Source: an uncultured bacterium
Lineage (GTDB): Bacteria; Bacteroidota; Bacteroidia; Bacteroidales; Muribaculaceae
Reading direction: 5' to 3'
Length of the DNA: 64,000 bases
Assembly (NCBI GenBank): GCA_905214715.1
Contig: CAJMMT010000007.1
Location: 1-64,000 of the forward strand
The position numbers and the translations under genes were made by a program. Below the pieces are notes generated by a model. It saw only the letters and a program-made list of their open reading frames with translations, ran no database searches and was not told the DNA's origin. Shown one piece after another: positions 7,499 through 15,118 of the stretch (the first letter of the stretch is position 1; the number at the start of each line of letters is the position of its first letter).

Positions 7499-8029
7499 TC
7501 ATTCAGACCGGTTTATTATGATATTGAAGGGGGAACTCCCTTCCGTCCTTTTGGGAATGATTGTAAGACACGGCCCTTCCATCGACAATTTCGCTTGCTG
7601 GAATGCATCTTTGGTAGCGCTGTTGATTGAAGTGTAAACAACGCAGACATCTCCGGCATACCCGCTCATTATAACCGCGAGGAAGTCATATTTGCCATCA
7701 CCTGCGGGGGTAGCGTACAGAAACGCGCCTACCAGATCGTTATCAGCTCCGTTTATCATATGCTTAAGAGGAACCAGATTCAGAATCGCCAATGCGGCGT
7801 TCCCTGTTTCCTTGATTTGCATGCCGTTCAATCCGGAAGCGGTCGCCACTTTGAATGCCCCCACTTCGTCAGGTTTGGCATCAATGACAATCGTGGAAGG
7901 AGCGTCATTGATTTTAAGCGACACATAAGGGATGTTGGAGAGTGCGTCGAAAGCCTCTTTAAGGCTCATTGCCGAAGCACCGGCAGTCGTCATCAAGACG
8001 ATTACAAAAGACAATATCAACTTTTTCAT
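7499..8029 (-). CDS. Secreted hypothetical protein
   Basis: The 176-residue protein has a clear signal peptide (MKKLILSFVIVLMTTAGASA, cleavage near residue 20). The mature part is about 156 residues with alternating polar and hydrophobic strands (DDLVGAFLYAT-like and KYDFLAVIMSGYAGDVCVVYT), suggesting a small alpha/beta or beta-rich periplasmic protein. It is loosely reminiscent of the DUF4252 group of Bacteroidales secreted proteins, but I cannot confirm this. The 5' region carries three copies of a motif arranged as inverted and direct repeats (8049-8142), so regulation looks elaborate for a small protein. Confidence 0.65.
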   Translation of the reverse strand: MKKLILSFVIVLMTTAGASAMSLKEAFDALSNIPYVSLKINDAPSTIVIDAKPDEVGAFKVATASGLNGMQIKETGNAALAILNLVPLKHMINGADNDLVGAFLYATPAGDGKYDFLAVIMSGYAGDVCVVYTSINSATKDAFQQAKLSMEGPCLTIIPKRTEGSSPFNIIINRSE

Positions 8030-8048
8030 AATTTTAAAACTTTAGAAA

Positions 8049-8142
8049 ATGTTTACTTTATCCTTGTTTCCATATAAGGATAAAGCAAACATTCTTTACA
8101 ATACTGATTCTATATTTGCTCTCTGAGAGCATGTTTGCTTTA
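8049..8142 (-). promoter_or_regulatory. Inverted and direct repeats upstream of the secreted-protein gene
   Basis: ATGTTTACTTTATCCTT (8049-8065) pairs with AAGGATAAAGCAAACAT (8076-8092) with one mismatch. A third copy, ATGTTTGCTTTA, lies at 8131-8142, and a separate perfect 15-bp palindrome, TGCTCTCTGAGAGCA, occupies 8117-8131. These could be repressor sites or leader hairpins. No -7 box was clear. Confidence 0.5.
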
Positions 8143-8151
8143 ATAAGCAGA

Positions 8152-8222
8152 CAGTATCTGTGCATTTTACCGGCCGTCATTACCGTCTGCAGAGGAGCCA
8201 TCTCCGAGGGCACCTCGGGATA
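8152..8222. repeat. Copy 1 of a ~72-bp dispersed direct repeat
   Basis: This segment (AGTATCTGTGCATTTTACCG... CCGAGGGCACCTCGG) recurs with a few changes at 8873-8946. Its end can form the hairpin CCGAGG-GCA-CCTCGG. Together with the second copy it flanks the duplicated small membrane-protein gene. Confidence 0.65.
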
Positions 8223-8226
8223 CATT

Positions 8227-8670
8227 CTAAAGATCCTTATACCTTTTTCTGTATTTGAAATATCGGAATAGAGAAACCAAACTGCAACAAGTAAGGAAAT
8301 TTACAAGAAGTCGATGTATGTCAAAGTCGTACATGAATGAAAGTACGAAACAGATCCATGCGATATTCAGATAGTATTTCTGCAACAGTTTTCCTCGGCA
8401 TACCTCCTCGATATATTTCCGAGGCACTCCTGAGTATTCCATCTCAGATTTGGATATGGATCTTGAAAGGAAAATAGGGAAGAGGTAACCGCCTGAGAAG
8501 GTTGCAGCAAAGCCTGCGATAGCAAATATGACATAAGTCTTCGAAACATACCGCATGGCATCATACCTACCGGCAATAATATCTATACCGTATGTAAGAA
8601 GAATTATCGCGGCCATTATACCGAGAAAACAGAATCCGGCACGAAGTCCATATTTTAAAGATTTATCCAT
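8227..8670 (-). CDS. Small membrane protein, full-length copy of a tandem duplication
   Basis: This 147-residue protein has a basic N-terminus (MDKSLKYGLRAG) and about four membrane segments, near residues 12-30, 45-65, 100-115 and 122-137, with a Lys/Arg-rich tail (RYFKYRKRYKDL). The family is unknown. The ATG at 8670 is chosen over an in-frame TTG at 8676 because the ATG is conserved in the duplicate. Its first 42 codons are nearly identical to the truncated upstream copy, whose stop overlaps this start by 8 nt. Both are probably read from the promoter at about 9027-8997. Confidence 0.65.
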   Translation of the reverse strand: MDKSLKYGLRAGFCFLGIMAAIILLTYGIDIIAGRYDAMRYVSKTYVIFAIAGFAATFSGGYLFPIFLSRSISKSEMEYSGVPRKYIEEVCRGKLLQKYYLNIAWICFVLSFMYDFDIHRLLVNFLTCCSLVSLFRYFKYRKRYKDL

Positions 8671-8839
8671 AAACAATATATTTAAGTAAATTTGAATACT
8701 TACTTATGATGCAAGCATACCTCATGGCATCATATCTACCGACAATCATATCCATACCGTACGTCAGAAGAATTATCGCGGCCATTATACCAAGAAAACA
8801 GAATCCGGCACGAAGTCCATATTTTAAAGGTTTATCCAT
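8663..8839 (-). pseudogene. Truncated tandem duplicate of the small membrane protein gene
   Basis: The 58-codon frame matches the first 42 residues of the downstream gene (MDKPLKYGLRAGFCFLG...) with only a few substitutions, then diverges and stops at 8665-8663. DNA identity extends about 30 bp upstream of both ATGs, so the duplicated unit is about 150 bp (8556-8705 and 8723-8870). The shortened product could still form two membrane helices, so it may be a leader-like or expressed fragment, not only debris. Confidence 0.6.
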
Positions 8840-8872
8840 AGACAATATATTTTAGTAGATCTGAATACCATA

Positions 8873-8946
8873 GTATCTGTGCATTTTTACCGGTCGTCAT
8901 AACCGTCGGTAGAGGAGGGGCACCATCTCCGAGGGCATCCCGGAGT
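8873..8946. repeat. Copy 2 of the ~72-bp dispersed direct repeat
   Basis: Matches 8152-8222 (AGTATCTGTGCATTTTTACCG... CCGAGGGCATCCCGGAG) with small indels. It lies in the expected 5' leader of the duplicated membrane-protein genes, whereas copy 1 lies directly 3' of them. Confidence 0.65.
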
Positions 8947-8996
8947 GCGTAGTTCAAAATGCACCTTTACTCTGCGGTGAACTATGACTTATGATG

Positions 8997-9027
8997 CAAA
9001 ATTACATGAAATATCATTTACCGCAAA
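8997..9027 (-). promoter_or_regulatory. Minus-strand promoter for the small membrane-protein genes
   Basis: On the minus strand, TTTG (9027-9024) and TAATTTTG (9004-8997) are separated by 19 bp, matching the Bacteroidetes -33/-7 consensus. The predicted start at about 8990 gives a leader of about 150 nt before the first ATG, containing copy 2 of the dispersed repeat. Confidence 0.65.
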
Positions 9028-9030
9028 CTA

Positions 9031-9062
9031 CAGTACCTTACATTTTAGAATGTAAGGTACTG
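9031..9062. repeat. Perfect 14-bp inverted repeat
   Basis: CAGTACCTTACATT (9031-9044) and its exact complement (9049-9062) flank TTAG. It lies 53 bp after the stop of the TPR sensor gene and 4 bp upstream of the next -33 box. It may be that gene's terminator (there is no T-tract) or a regulator site for the next promoter. Confidence 0.6.
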
Positions 9063-9115
9063 ATATACAATATAGGAATATAAAATTATCTTACAATACC
9101 TAACAGGGACTCGAA

Positions 9116-10768
9116 TTATGAGAAATATTCGAGATATTTGGCCTTCATTGGCGAATCGCTTTTCGAGATCGTAGATTTCAAACGGGATTTATACACATAA
9201 ACGTTTCTTAATTCAGTACCGGTAAAGATACTGATCGAGGGCAGAGAAAAACCGCAGAACAGATACAGGGCAAGTCCGTATTGCGATACCGGCAGTTTAG
9301 GAAAATCCGTTCTGAATTTATCCATGAGATTATCATTATACCCGTTTACAATCTCAGCCAGTTCGCGTGTGGCCTCTTCGCTGCTGAAATTAGACAGAGA
9401 GGATTTGACATCGGCATAAATACGTTTCTGTTCCTGACCTGTGTCTTTACACTCGAAATATGTGGCAGCAAGCCCATCTATCAGTTTAAAGCGGGTATGG
9501 AACAGTTCGGTAATTTTCTCCGACATATCTTTGTTACGGCTATCGCTTTCAAAAAGGTTATCTTGCATCGCCCGGATTCTCAGCAAATCGTTCTCATGTT
9601 CCAACCTCAACACCTGGTTCCTTTTACGCAAAAGAATACCACCTGATACCGCAACCACCACAACAATAACCGCGACGAATATCGCGATGCCGGTACGCGT
9701 ACGGGCTTCTTCAGCCTCTATCCATGCATTTCTTGCGGCATTCTCATATTTTACATTTATAATAAGACTCCTCTCCTCAAGATGGCGGTCGGTCATGGTC
9801 TTTTCCGCCGCTATCTCGCGAAGGCTGTCCACTCTTGTAAGCTCCGGTTTACGGCCCATTTTCTCAAGGATATCGTGCTCTACGTTACGGCACAAATATT
9901 CATCGCTGTTGCCGTGTGGAAGATTGATGGCTTTTTGAATCAATAGATAGGCGCTATCCAACTGACCGACATGACAGTAGGCATGAGCCCAGTGAGCCAA
10001 TGAATTGGAAGATACATCTTTCCCGTCGAATATGGAATGCCAGACGCTTATGGCCTCTTTTGTCTGACCCTGCGTATCGTAACTTCTTGCAAGTTGGTCA
10101 AGAAAGTAGATCTGATAACTTTTGCTTGCATTGGCCATAACTTCCGGTTTCATTGCAAGAAGCGAATCACGCATGGTTTTGTAGTCCCTGCTCACGGCAT
10201 AAGCACCGACTATCGCCATTCTCGCATTCCTTAAATGAGTAGGTGTTTTAAGGTCCCGGAACAGAGAGACAGCCTTATCGGCATAATACTTGCTAACCGT
10301 TCCGTTAAATCCCTGTTCATATACCCTTGCAAGCATCTGATATATTATGCCGAGATCGAACTTATCATCTATCCGCATCGCAAGGAATTCGGCATCTTTG
10401 AGGTTCTCTATATTTGTTATGGGATCACCCTTTATTCTTGCGTCCGCCGATTTGATAATCAACCATTTCACACCGTCTGAATTAAACTCTCCGCTGAAGT
10501 GCCCGTCTCCCTCGGCTAGCGTCAACGAATCCAGTCCGATAGGATTCCCATGAACTACATTGGCATAGATATACAATATATTCTGTCTTGCCATCTGTTT
10601 TTGCGACATACGGGCAGTATCCATTCCGACGAGTATGGAAAGAGCGGAATCCGGGGCTTCGGGAATAAGTTCCTCCGCCGCTCTCAATTGTTTATTGACC
10701 GTATGGTTTCCCGTGCATGCGCCAATCAAGAAAAGCAATACGGGTATAATATAAGCCGATTTATTCAT
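9116..10768 (-). CDS. TPR membrane lipoprotein sensor with C-terminal cytoplasmic domain
   Basis: This protein of 550 residues begins with a lipoprotein-like signal (lipobox LIGAC, about residues 15-19). An extracytoplasmic TPR-like helical array (about 25-345), one membrane helix (about 357-380; IAIFVAVIVVVVAVSGGILL), a coiled coil (NQVLRLEHENDLLRIRAM), and a conserved C-terminal domain of about 130 residues follow. The architecture matches the Bacteroidales TPR/transmembrane family whose C-termini resemble degenerate DNA-binding output domains. Signal sensing is inferred. A second member lies at 23494-24972. The ATG at 10768 is chosen over one 33 bp upstream because it starts the signal peptide cleanly. 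Confidence 0.75.
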   Translation of the reverse strand: MNKSAYIIPVLLFLIGACTGNHTVNKQLRAAEELIPEAPDSALSILVGMDTARMSQKQMARQNILYIYANVVHGNPIGLDSLTLAEGDGHFSGEFNSDGVKWLIIKSADARIKGDPITNIENLKDAEFLAMRIDDKFDLGIIYQMLARVYEQGFNGTVSKYYADKAVSLFRDLKTPTHLRNARMAIVGAYAVSRDYKTMRDSLLAMKPEVMANASKSYQIYFLDQLARSYDTQGQTKEAISVWHSIFDGKDVSSNSLAHWAHAYCHVGQLDSAYLLIQKAINLPHGNSDEYLCRNVEHDILEKMGRKPELTRVDSLREIAAEKTMTDRHLEERSLIINVKYENAARNAWIEAEEARTRTGIAIFVAVIVVVVAVSGGILLRKRNQVLRLEHENDLLRIRAMQDNLFESDSRNKDMSEKITELFHTRFKLIDGLAATYFECKDTGQEQKRIYADVKSSLSNFSSEEATRELAEIVNGYNDNLMDKFRTDFPKLPVSQYGLALYLFCGFSLPSISIFTGTELRNVYVYKSRLKSTISKSDSPMKAKYLEYFS

Positions 10769-10842
10769 CTGCGATCTCCAGAATCTCATTTTAAAAGACA
10801 TTTATGCGAAGATACTAAAACCTGATGAAAATCTAAACTAAA

Positions 10843-11148
10843 TTGCCACCGATACCGATAGACATCTCTGATGCGGACAAGGCCAAATGGGAAAACAATC
10901 CGGGCAGCGACACCTTCGATTCCAACGTGCCCCTCATGAAGAGTTACCTCAACAGCAACAAGGCATATATGACCACCCGATTCTCAAAGCTGATTTCATC
11001 CGGCATAGAGTCCATACAGGCCGGTTCTTCCGTCTTGAATGCCCCGGTGGAATATTTCGACATGAGCGGACGCAAAGTCGTGAATCCGGCTCACGGAATC
11101 TACGTCCGCCGTCAGGGCGCAGTCGCCGCCAAAGTCCTCATCCCCTGA
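10843..11148 (+). pseudogene. 3' fragment of a secreted CotH-like protein gene with sorting-type tail
   Basis: The 101-codon frame lacks a start (only TTG) and a signal peptide. Its first part (DSNVPLMKSYLNSNKAYM) resembles the C-terminal helix of CotH-kinase-type secreted proteins. The end (VEYFDMSGRKV... GIYVRR... AAKVLIP) is a typical C-terminal sorting-like tail of Bacteroidales secreted proteins. The upstream part of the gene is gone; stops precede it and the TPR gene promoter abuts. I call it a 5'-deleted pseudogene. The CotH assignment is tentative. Confidence 0.5.
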
Positions 11149-11244
11149 AAAACCTCCTTTCCCGTGGCCGTCATGACAATGTCAGGCCGGGGATAATGCT
11201 CATAAAGAATACGAGACCAACAGGTAATGACCATATTTTCTATT

Positions 11245-11303
11245 ATTTTGTCTTGTCCATGAGACAAAATATACTTAATTTTGTCTTGTCTATGAGACAA
11301 AAT
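11245..11303 (+). promoter_or_regulatory. Promoter covered by two identical-type palindromes
   Basis: Two 26-bp copies (11245-11270 and 11278-11303) each have the arms ATTTTGTCT and AGACAAAAT around TGTC(C/T)ATG, and differ at one base. The -7 box TAATTTTG is at 11276-11283, with CTTG at 11252-11255 about 20 bp upstream. One palindrome therefore covers the -33 and the other covers the -7 and start site, 5 bp before the ATG. This is a repressor-operator layout. Confidence 0.65.
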
Positions 11304-11308
11304 TAGAT

Positions 11309-12586
11309 ATGATAAAACCTGAGATTCTCCGAGAAGTGATGCTTGAAAACCGGGAAGAGGTTATGCATCACAAAGTTATAAAGCGAAATATATCACTTGA
11401 CGGATTTGACCGTCAAGTGCTGGTGGGTGCGCGTCGCGCCGGTAAATCGTATCTGTTATATGGGAAAATCCAAGAACTGATCGCTGAGGGGCACTCATGG
11501 AATGAGATTATATATCTGAATTTTGAGGATGAGCGCCTTGCAGGCATCGAACTGTCTGATTTGAACATGATTCTGGAAGTCCACGCCGGATTAAGTGACA
11601 AACGACCGATGTTGTTCCTTGATGAGATTCAAAATATCGAAGGGTGGGAGCATTTTGCCAGACGTATTGCAGATAACAAATTCACGGTATTTATTACAGG
11701 CAGCAACGCAAAGATGCTCTCCAAAGATGTGAGCGCGGTTCTTGGTGGCAGATATTTGACACGCGAGATATTTCCGATGCAGTTCAATGAATTTATCGCC
11801 ATCAACGGAGTTGATCCGACAAATAAATTATTGACGGCTACAACCGCCTCGCGCGGAGAACTTATGAAACTCTTTGAAGAGTATTTCCAGTTCGGCGGTT
11901 TTCCTGAATGTGCCACTATGCCGGTGAAGCGTGATTACCTCATGAGTCTGTATCAGAAAATATTCCTCGGCGATATAGCTGCACGGAATAAGATTGATAA
12001 TATTCTTGCCCTGAGGGTACTTATCCGCAAATTGGCTGAAAGTATCAAACAGCCGCTTTCATTTACCCGCGCAGCAAACATTGTCGCTTCCACCGGTACT
12101 AAAATAGGTAAAAGCACTGTCATTAATTATCTGTCATACGCAACTGAAGCATATCTGATTTTGCCTGTGACGAATATCGCAGACAATCTGGTGGATAAAG
12201 TATCCAATCCAAAATACTATTTTATCGATAACGGAATAATTTCCCTCCTTGCTCTCGACATCCGCACCTCCTTGCTTGAAAATATAGTGGCGTTGAAGCT
12301 CCTTTCGACTTACGGTACAACGGAGGATGCTGTCTTTTTCTATAATCATGGCGTAGAGGTGGATTTTTATGTGCCGCAAACGGAAACTGCCATACAGGTA
12401 TGCTACACAATGAATGACGCCGAAGGAACCTTTGAGCGGGAGACTAAGGCTCTTATAAAGGTACAATCCCGCCTGTCATGCCGCAGGAATATAGTTGTAA
12501 CCTATAGTGAAGAGGACGTGATAGAAAAGGATGGCGTAAAGATAGAAATTATACCTGTGTGGAAATTTTTACTGGGTTCAGTGTAG
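11309..12586 (+). CDS. AAA ATPase with DUF4143 C-terminal domain
   Basis: This 425-residue protein has a Walker A motif GARRAGKSYLL (about 36-46), a Walker B motif MLFLDEIQNI (about 99-108), and a sensor segment FVFITGSNAKML-like (about 126-138). The DUF4143 domain follows, with the family features GRYLTREIFPMQFNEF, YFQFGGFPE and a nuclease-like end (FFYNHGVEVDFYVP). The family is widespread in Bacteroidales and other bacteria; its cellular role is unproven. The gene is monocistronic. Paired palindromes over its promoter suggest tight autorepression, by the protein itself or by an unlinked regulator. Confidence 0.85.
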   Translation: MIKPEILREVMLENREEVMHHKVIKRNISLDGFDRQVLVGARRAGKSYLLYGKIQELIAEGHSWNEIIYLNFEDERLAGIELSDLNMILEVHAGLSDKRPMLFLDEIQNIEGWEHFARRIADNKFTVFITGSNAKMLSKDVSAVLGGRYLTREIFPMQFNEFIAINGVDPTNKLLTATTASRGELMKLFEEYFQFGGFPECATMPVKRDYLMSLYQKIFLGDIAARNKIDNILALRVLIRKLAESIKQPLSFTRAANIVASTGTKIGKSTVINYLSYATEAYLILPVTNIADNLVDKVSNPKYYFIDNGIISLLALDIRTSLLENIVALKLLSTYGTTEDAVFFYNHGVEVDFYVPQTETAIQVCYTMNDAEGTFERETKALIKVQSRLSCRRNIVVTYSEEDVIEKDGVKIEIIPVWKFLLGSV

Positions 12587-12683
12587 AAAATCTAAAATTC
12601 AATTTCCTCGGCTGTCCGTCAACTTCCATAAAAGTACACGATTAGTACCCACGCCTTTCCAAACCCCTCTGAAAATCAACCGA

Positions 12684-12716
12684 TTTGTCCAAATAAGAAA
12701 TTTTTTAGTAATTTTG
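12684..12716 (+). promoter_or_regulatory. Promoter of the M23 peptidase gene
   Basis: TTTG (12684-12687) and TAATTTTG (12709-12716) are separated by 21 bp, an excellent match to the Bacteroidetes consensus. The start site is expected near 12723, which supports the ATG at 12746 over the TTG at 12737. Confidence 0.75.
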
Positions 12717-12745
12717 TATTCAGCACAAGCAGATGATTGTTTTCC

Positions 12746-13711
12746 ATGCGCCGAGTTTTCTATACATACAATACAGAAACCGATGACTTCGAACGCTATT
12801 ACCCTACTGTGGGCGAGCGATTGAAGCAGATAGGCTCACGCCTCGGGCTGGGAATCGCGATAGGTATCGTTTTCTATTTCTGCGCGTTCTATCTTTTCGA
12901 TTCGCCTACCGAAACCAATTTACGTGAAGAAAACCGCGAACTTAAAGAACGGTACGCGGTATTGAACCGTCGTCTCGACGTATCACTAAGAGTTATGGAA
13001 GACATACGTAAACGCGACGACAATTTCTATCGGGTGATGATGCAGATGGATCCCGTAGGGGATACCCGCAGATACGCCGGTCTCGACAACGAAGAGAAAT
13101 ATCAGGAACTACGCAAGATGTCTGATGCCTCAATCGTTGAGGAAGTGAACCGCAACATGGATTTACTCGAACGCGAGCTCTATTCCCAGTCGAAGTCTTT
13201 CGATGAATTGAGGTCGCAGGCTGTGGCGGCAAAGGTCCGTATGGCGCATGTCCCTCAAATAATACCTCTCGATTACTCTACGGCGACAATAGCCTCGGGA
13301 TTCGGATATCGCCGCAAGCCAGGCTACGGAGTCATGAAGTTTCACAGCGGCATGGACTTCGCGGCCAAACCGGGAACGCCTGTTCTGGCTACCGCCGACG
13401 GAACGGTAAAGGATGCCGGACAGGATTCACAAAACGGCAACCATATATCGATAGACCACGGGTATGAATACCAGACCGAATACAATCATCTCAGCCAGAT
13501 CAGCGTGAAACCGGGCGACCGTGTGAAACGCGGCGACCAGATCGGGAAAGTTGGTAGTACCGGACGCTCCCTGGGACCGCACCTTCATTATGAGGTACTT
13601 TTCAAAGGAGAGCCTCAGAATCCGGTAGACTTTTTCTTCATGGACCTTTCGGCCGATGAATACAAGAAAATGATTCAGACGGCAGACAACAACGGATATG
13701 TGATGGACTAA
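12746..13711 (+). CDS. M23-family metallopeptidase, membrane anchored
   Basis: This 321-residue protein is a likely peptidoglycan endopeptidase or an amidase/endopeptidase activator. A short cytoplasmic N-terminus is followed by one membrane helix (about 34-50), a coiled-coil segment (about 58-165), and a C-terminal LytM/M23 domain (about 180-300). The zinc-site motifs are present: HSGMDFAA (HxxxD) and HLHYE (HxH), so the enzyme looks active, unlike degenerate EnvC/NlpD-type activators. It sits one gene ahead of a MerR regulator, 33 bp away and co-oriented. It probably works in cell-wall remodelling in the periplasm. Confidence 0.85.
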   Translation: MRRVFYTYNTETDDFERYYPTVGERLKQIGSRLGLGIAIGIVFYFCAFYLFDSPTETNLREENRELKERYAVLNRRLDVSLRVMEDIRKRDDNFYRVMMQMDPVGDTRRYAGLDNEEKYQELRKMSDASIVEEVNRNMDLLERELYSQSKSFDELRSQAVAAKVRMAHVPQIIPLDYSTATIASGFGYRRKPGYGVMKFHSGMDFAAKPGTPVLATADGTVKDAGQDSQNGNHISIDHGYEYQTEYNHLSQISVKPGDRVKRGDQIGKVGSTGRSLGPHLHYEVLFKGEPQNPVDFFFMDLSADEYKKMIQTADNNGYVMD

Positions 13712-13743
13712 CCCAATCTCAGCCGGCATAGGATCGAATCATT

Positions 13744-14079
13744 ATGGAAATAGACAAAAAGTATTACAAGATAGGTGAGGTGGCCGAGATGCTCGGCGTG
13801 GCCGAAAGCACTTTAAGGTTCTGGGAAAAGGAATTTCCCGAATGCAGACCCGCGAGGACAGCAACCAACAGACGGCAATACACCCCGGCGCAGATAGAGA
13901 CCCTAAAGGCATTATACTATCTGCTGAAAATAAAGGGGCTTAAAATCGAGGCCGCGCGCCAGCAGATGCGTCGCAATCCCGAGACCGTAACCCGTCAGCA
14001 ACAGATAATGGAGGGACTCACACAAGTACGCGACGAACTGAAACTATTGCTTGCCTCTCTCGAAAAACGGCGCGACTGA
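13744..14079 (+). CDS. MerR-family transcriptional regulator
   Basis: This 111-residue protein has an N-terminal MerR winged helix (residues about 8-75; KIGEVAEMLGVAESTLRFWE), then a short coiled coil (about 85-108). The C-terminal effector domain of classical MerR proteins is absent, as in the short MerR homologues conserved in Bacteroidetes next to M23 peptidase genes. It is probably cotranscribed with that peptidase. Its target is unknown. Confidence 0.85.
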   Translation: MEIDKKYYKIGEVAEMLGVAESTLRFWEKEFPECRPARTATNRRQYTPAQIETLKALYYLLKIKGLKIEAARQQMRRNPETVTRQQQIMEGLTQVRDELKLLLASLEKRRD

Positions 14080-14110
14080 TTTTTATTAACCGGATTCTTT
14101 TGCAATTTAT

Positions 14111-14332
14111 TTATGCTACTTTGCCGGTTTCGATTTCGGATTTGAGGAACTGGAAGATATAGACGGCACCTTGATAGTAAAGGCCGCATTCGGGATCGTT
14201 GAGTTTTGCGAAGGTGGCTGATGAATACAGTTCGTCAAGGGCGCGGTGTATGTCCCAGCCGTATTCTGCCATAAGCATTTCCGCAAGTTCAGCCGCAAGG
14301 CATTCTATTTGGAATTGTACGTCTTGTGTCAT
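14111..14332 (-). CDS. Small conserved partner protein of an ART-like module
   Basis: The 73-residue acidic helical protein has a conserved pattern (ALDELYSSATFAKLND then GLYYQGAVYIFQFLKSE) that I recognise from small genes next to DUF3990/DUF3791 genes. No Pfam name can be given with confidence. It is the third gene of a tight operon, and its start overlaps the DUF3990 stop by 4 bp. It is possibly an antitoxin or accessory subunit, which is inference from size and context. Confidence 0.6.
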   Translation of the reverse strand: MTQDVQFQIECLAAELAEMLMAEYGWDIHRALDELYSSATFAKLNDPECGLYYQGAVYIFQFLKSEIETGKVA

Positions 14333-14817
14333 AACTCAATGCGTTTTAAGAGTTTTACGGCTTTGGGAGTGCCGAAGAAATATTGTATAGCATGATCGCC
14401 CTTGAATCTCAGTTCCTCAACCAATGCCGACGCTGACAGATAGCCCATTATGAAACGGCGAATCTGTACGCCAACAGTATCATCGGCAATAGGACCTATA
14501 ACAATATCGTATGGATGAGCCGGAATATCGGAGTTATTCTTACGATTCATCACAACAAATTCTGCCCATTCCTCTGAGTAATCAGGGAAAATCTTTATGT
14601 TCAAACCGTTATTTGTCGCCTCGTCTTCATCAAACTCAAAGCAGGATAGAGTAGGGACTCCATCGTTGAGTAATCGAGTTGTCCGAGTTGCCATCTCCAT
14701 CGCCTGGCCGGGATTGGCATTGAGATAGAATCCCTGTCCGAAATCCTTGCCACGTTTACTGCGCGAAAGATCAATCTGTTCAATAGCCATGTTGGAACCG
14801 TGATAGAGTCGTATCAT
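14329..14817 (-). CDS. DUF3990 protein, ADP-ribosyltransferase-like
   Basis: This 162-residue protein matches the DUF3990 pattern: an N-terminal LYHGSN with basic neighbours (MIRLYHGS), DFGQGFYLN near residues 25-33, and a C-terminal RFKGDHAIQYFFGT. DUF3990 is regarded as related to ADP-ribosyltransferase folds, in which the N-terminal H and the GFY segment form the NAD site. The final glutamate of the classical H-Y-E triad is not clear here. It overlaps a DUF3791 gene upstream and a small partner gene downstream by 4 bp each, so the three are translationally coupled. A toxin role is plausible but not shown. Confidence 0.7.
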   Translation of the reverse strand: MIRLYHGSNMAIEQIDLSRSKRGKDFGQGFYLNANPGQAMEMATRTTRLLNDGVPTLSCFEFDEDEATNNGLNIKIFPDYSEEWAEFVVMNRKNNSDIPAHPYDIVIGPIADDTVGVQIRRFIMGYLSASALVEELRFKGDHAIQYFFGTPKAVKLLKRIEL

Positions 14818-15038
14818 ATCTTACCTCCTTCCCGTTGGCATATAATTTGGAGGTCTGAAACAGCATCGTCAATGGAGAGGGTATGCTCGGCAGCATAGCA
14901 ATCGAGAAGGAAATCTATGCCCGTGAAACGGCGCAGATATGCGTAGGCCTGCATGTTGGAGAGGTTATATCGCTGGGCGAAAGCTCCGACACAAGCCACT
15001 ACATATTCAATTTTATCAAATACTTCTTTCTTGTCCAT
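14814..15038 (-). CDS. DUF3791 protein
   Basis: The 74-residue protein has the DUF3791 pattern: an N-terminal helix (EYVVACVGAFAQRYNLS), AYAYLRRFTGIDFLLDCYAAEHTLS, and a short acidic end. DUF3791 genes commonly precede DUF3990 genes in Bacteroidales and Firmicutes. It is the first gene of the three-gene operon, read from a promoter at 15118-15088. It is probably the partner or neutraliser of the ART-like protein, which is inference from conserved adjacency. Confidence 0.7.
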   Translation of the reverse strand: MDKKEVFDKIEYVVACVGAFAQRYNLSNMQAYAYLRRFTGIDFLLDCYAAEHTLSIDDAVSDLQIICQREGGKI

Positions 15039-15087
15039 GACTATGCTTCAATTTCATTATTCTCTTGCTTACTGAATGCAATACACG

Positions 15088-15118
15088 CAAAATTAAAAAT
15101 AATTATCAAGGTGGCAAT
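15088..15118 (-). promoter_or_regulatory. Promoter of the DUF3791/DUF3990 module
   Basis: On the minus strand TAATTTTG (15095-15088) matches the -7 consensus, and ATTG (15118-15115) about 19 bp upstream is a one-mismatch -33. The start is expected near 15080, about 40 nt before the ATG. Confidence 0.55.
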
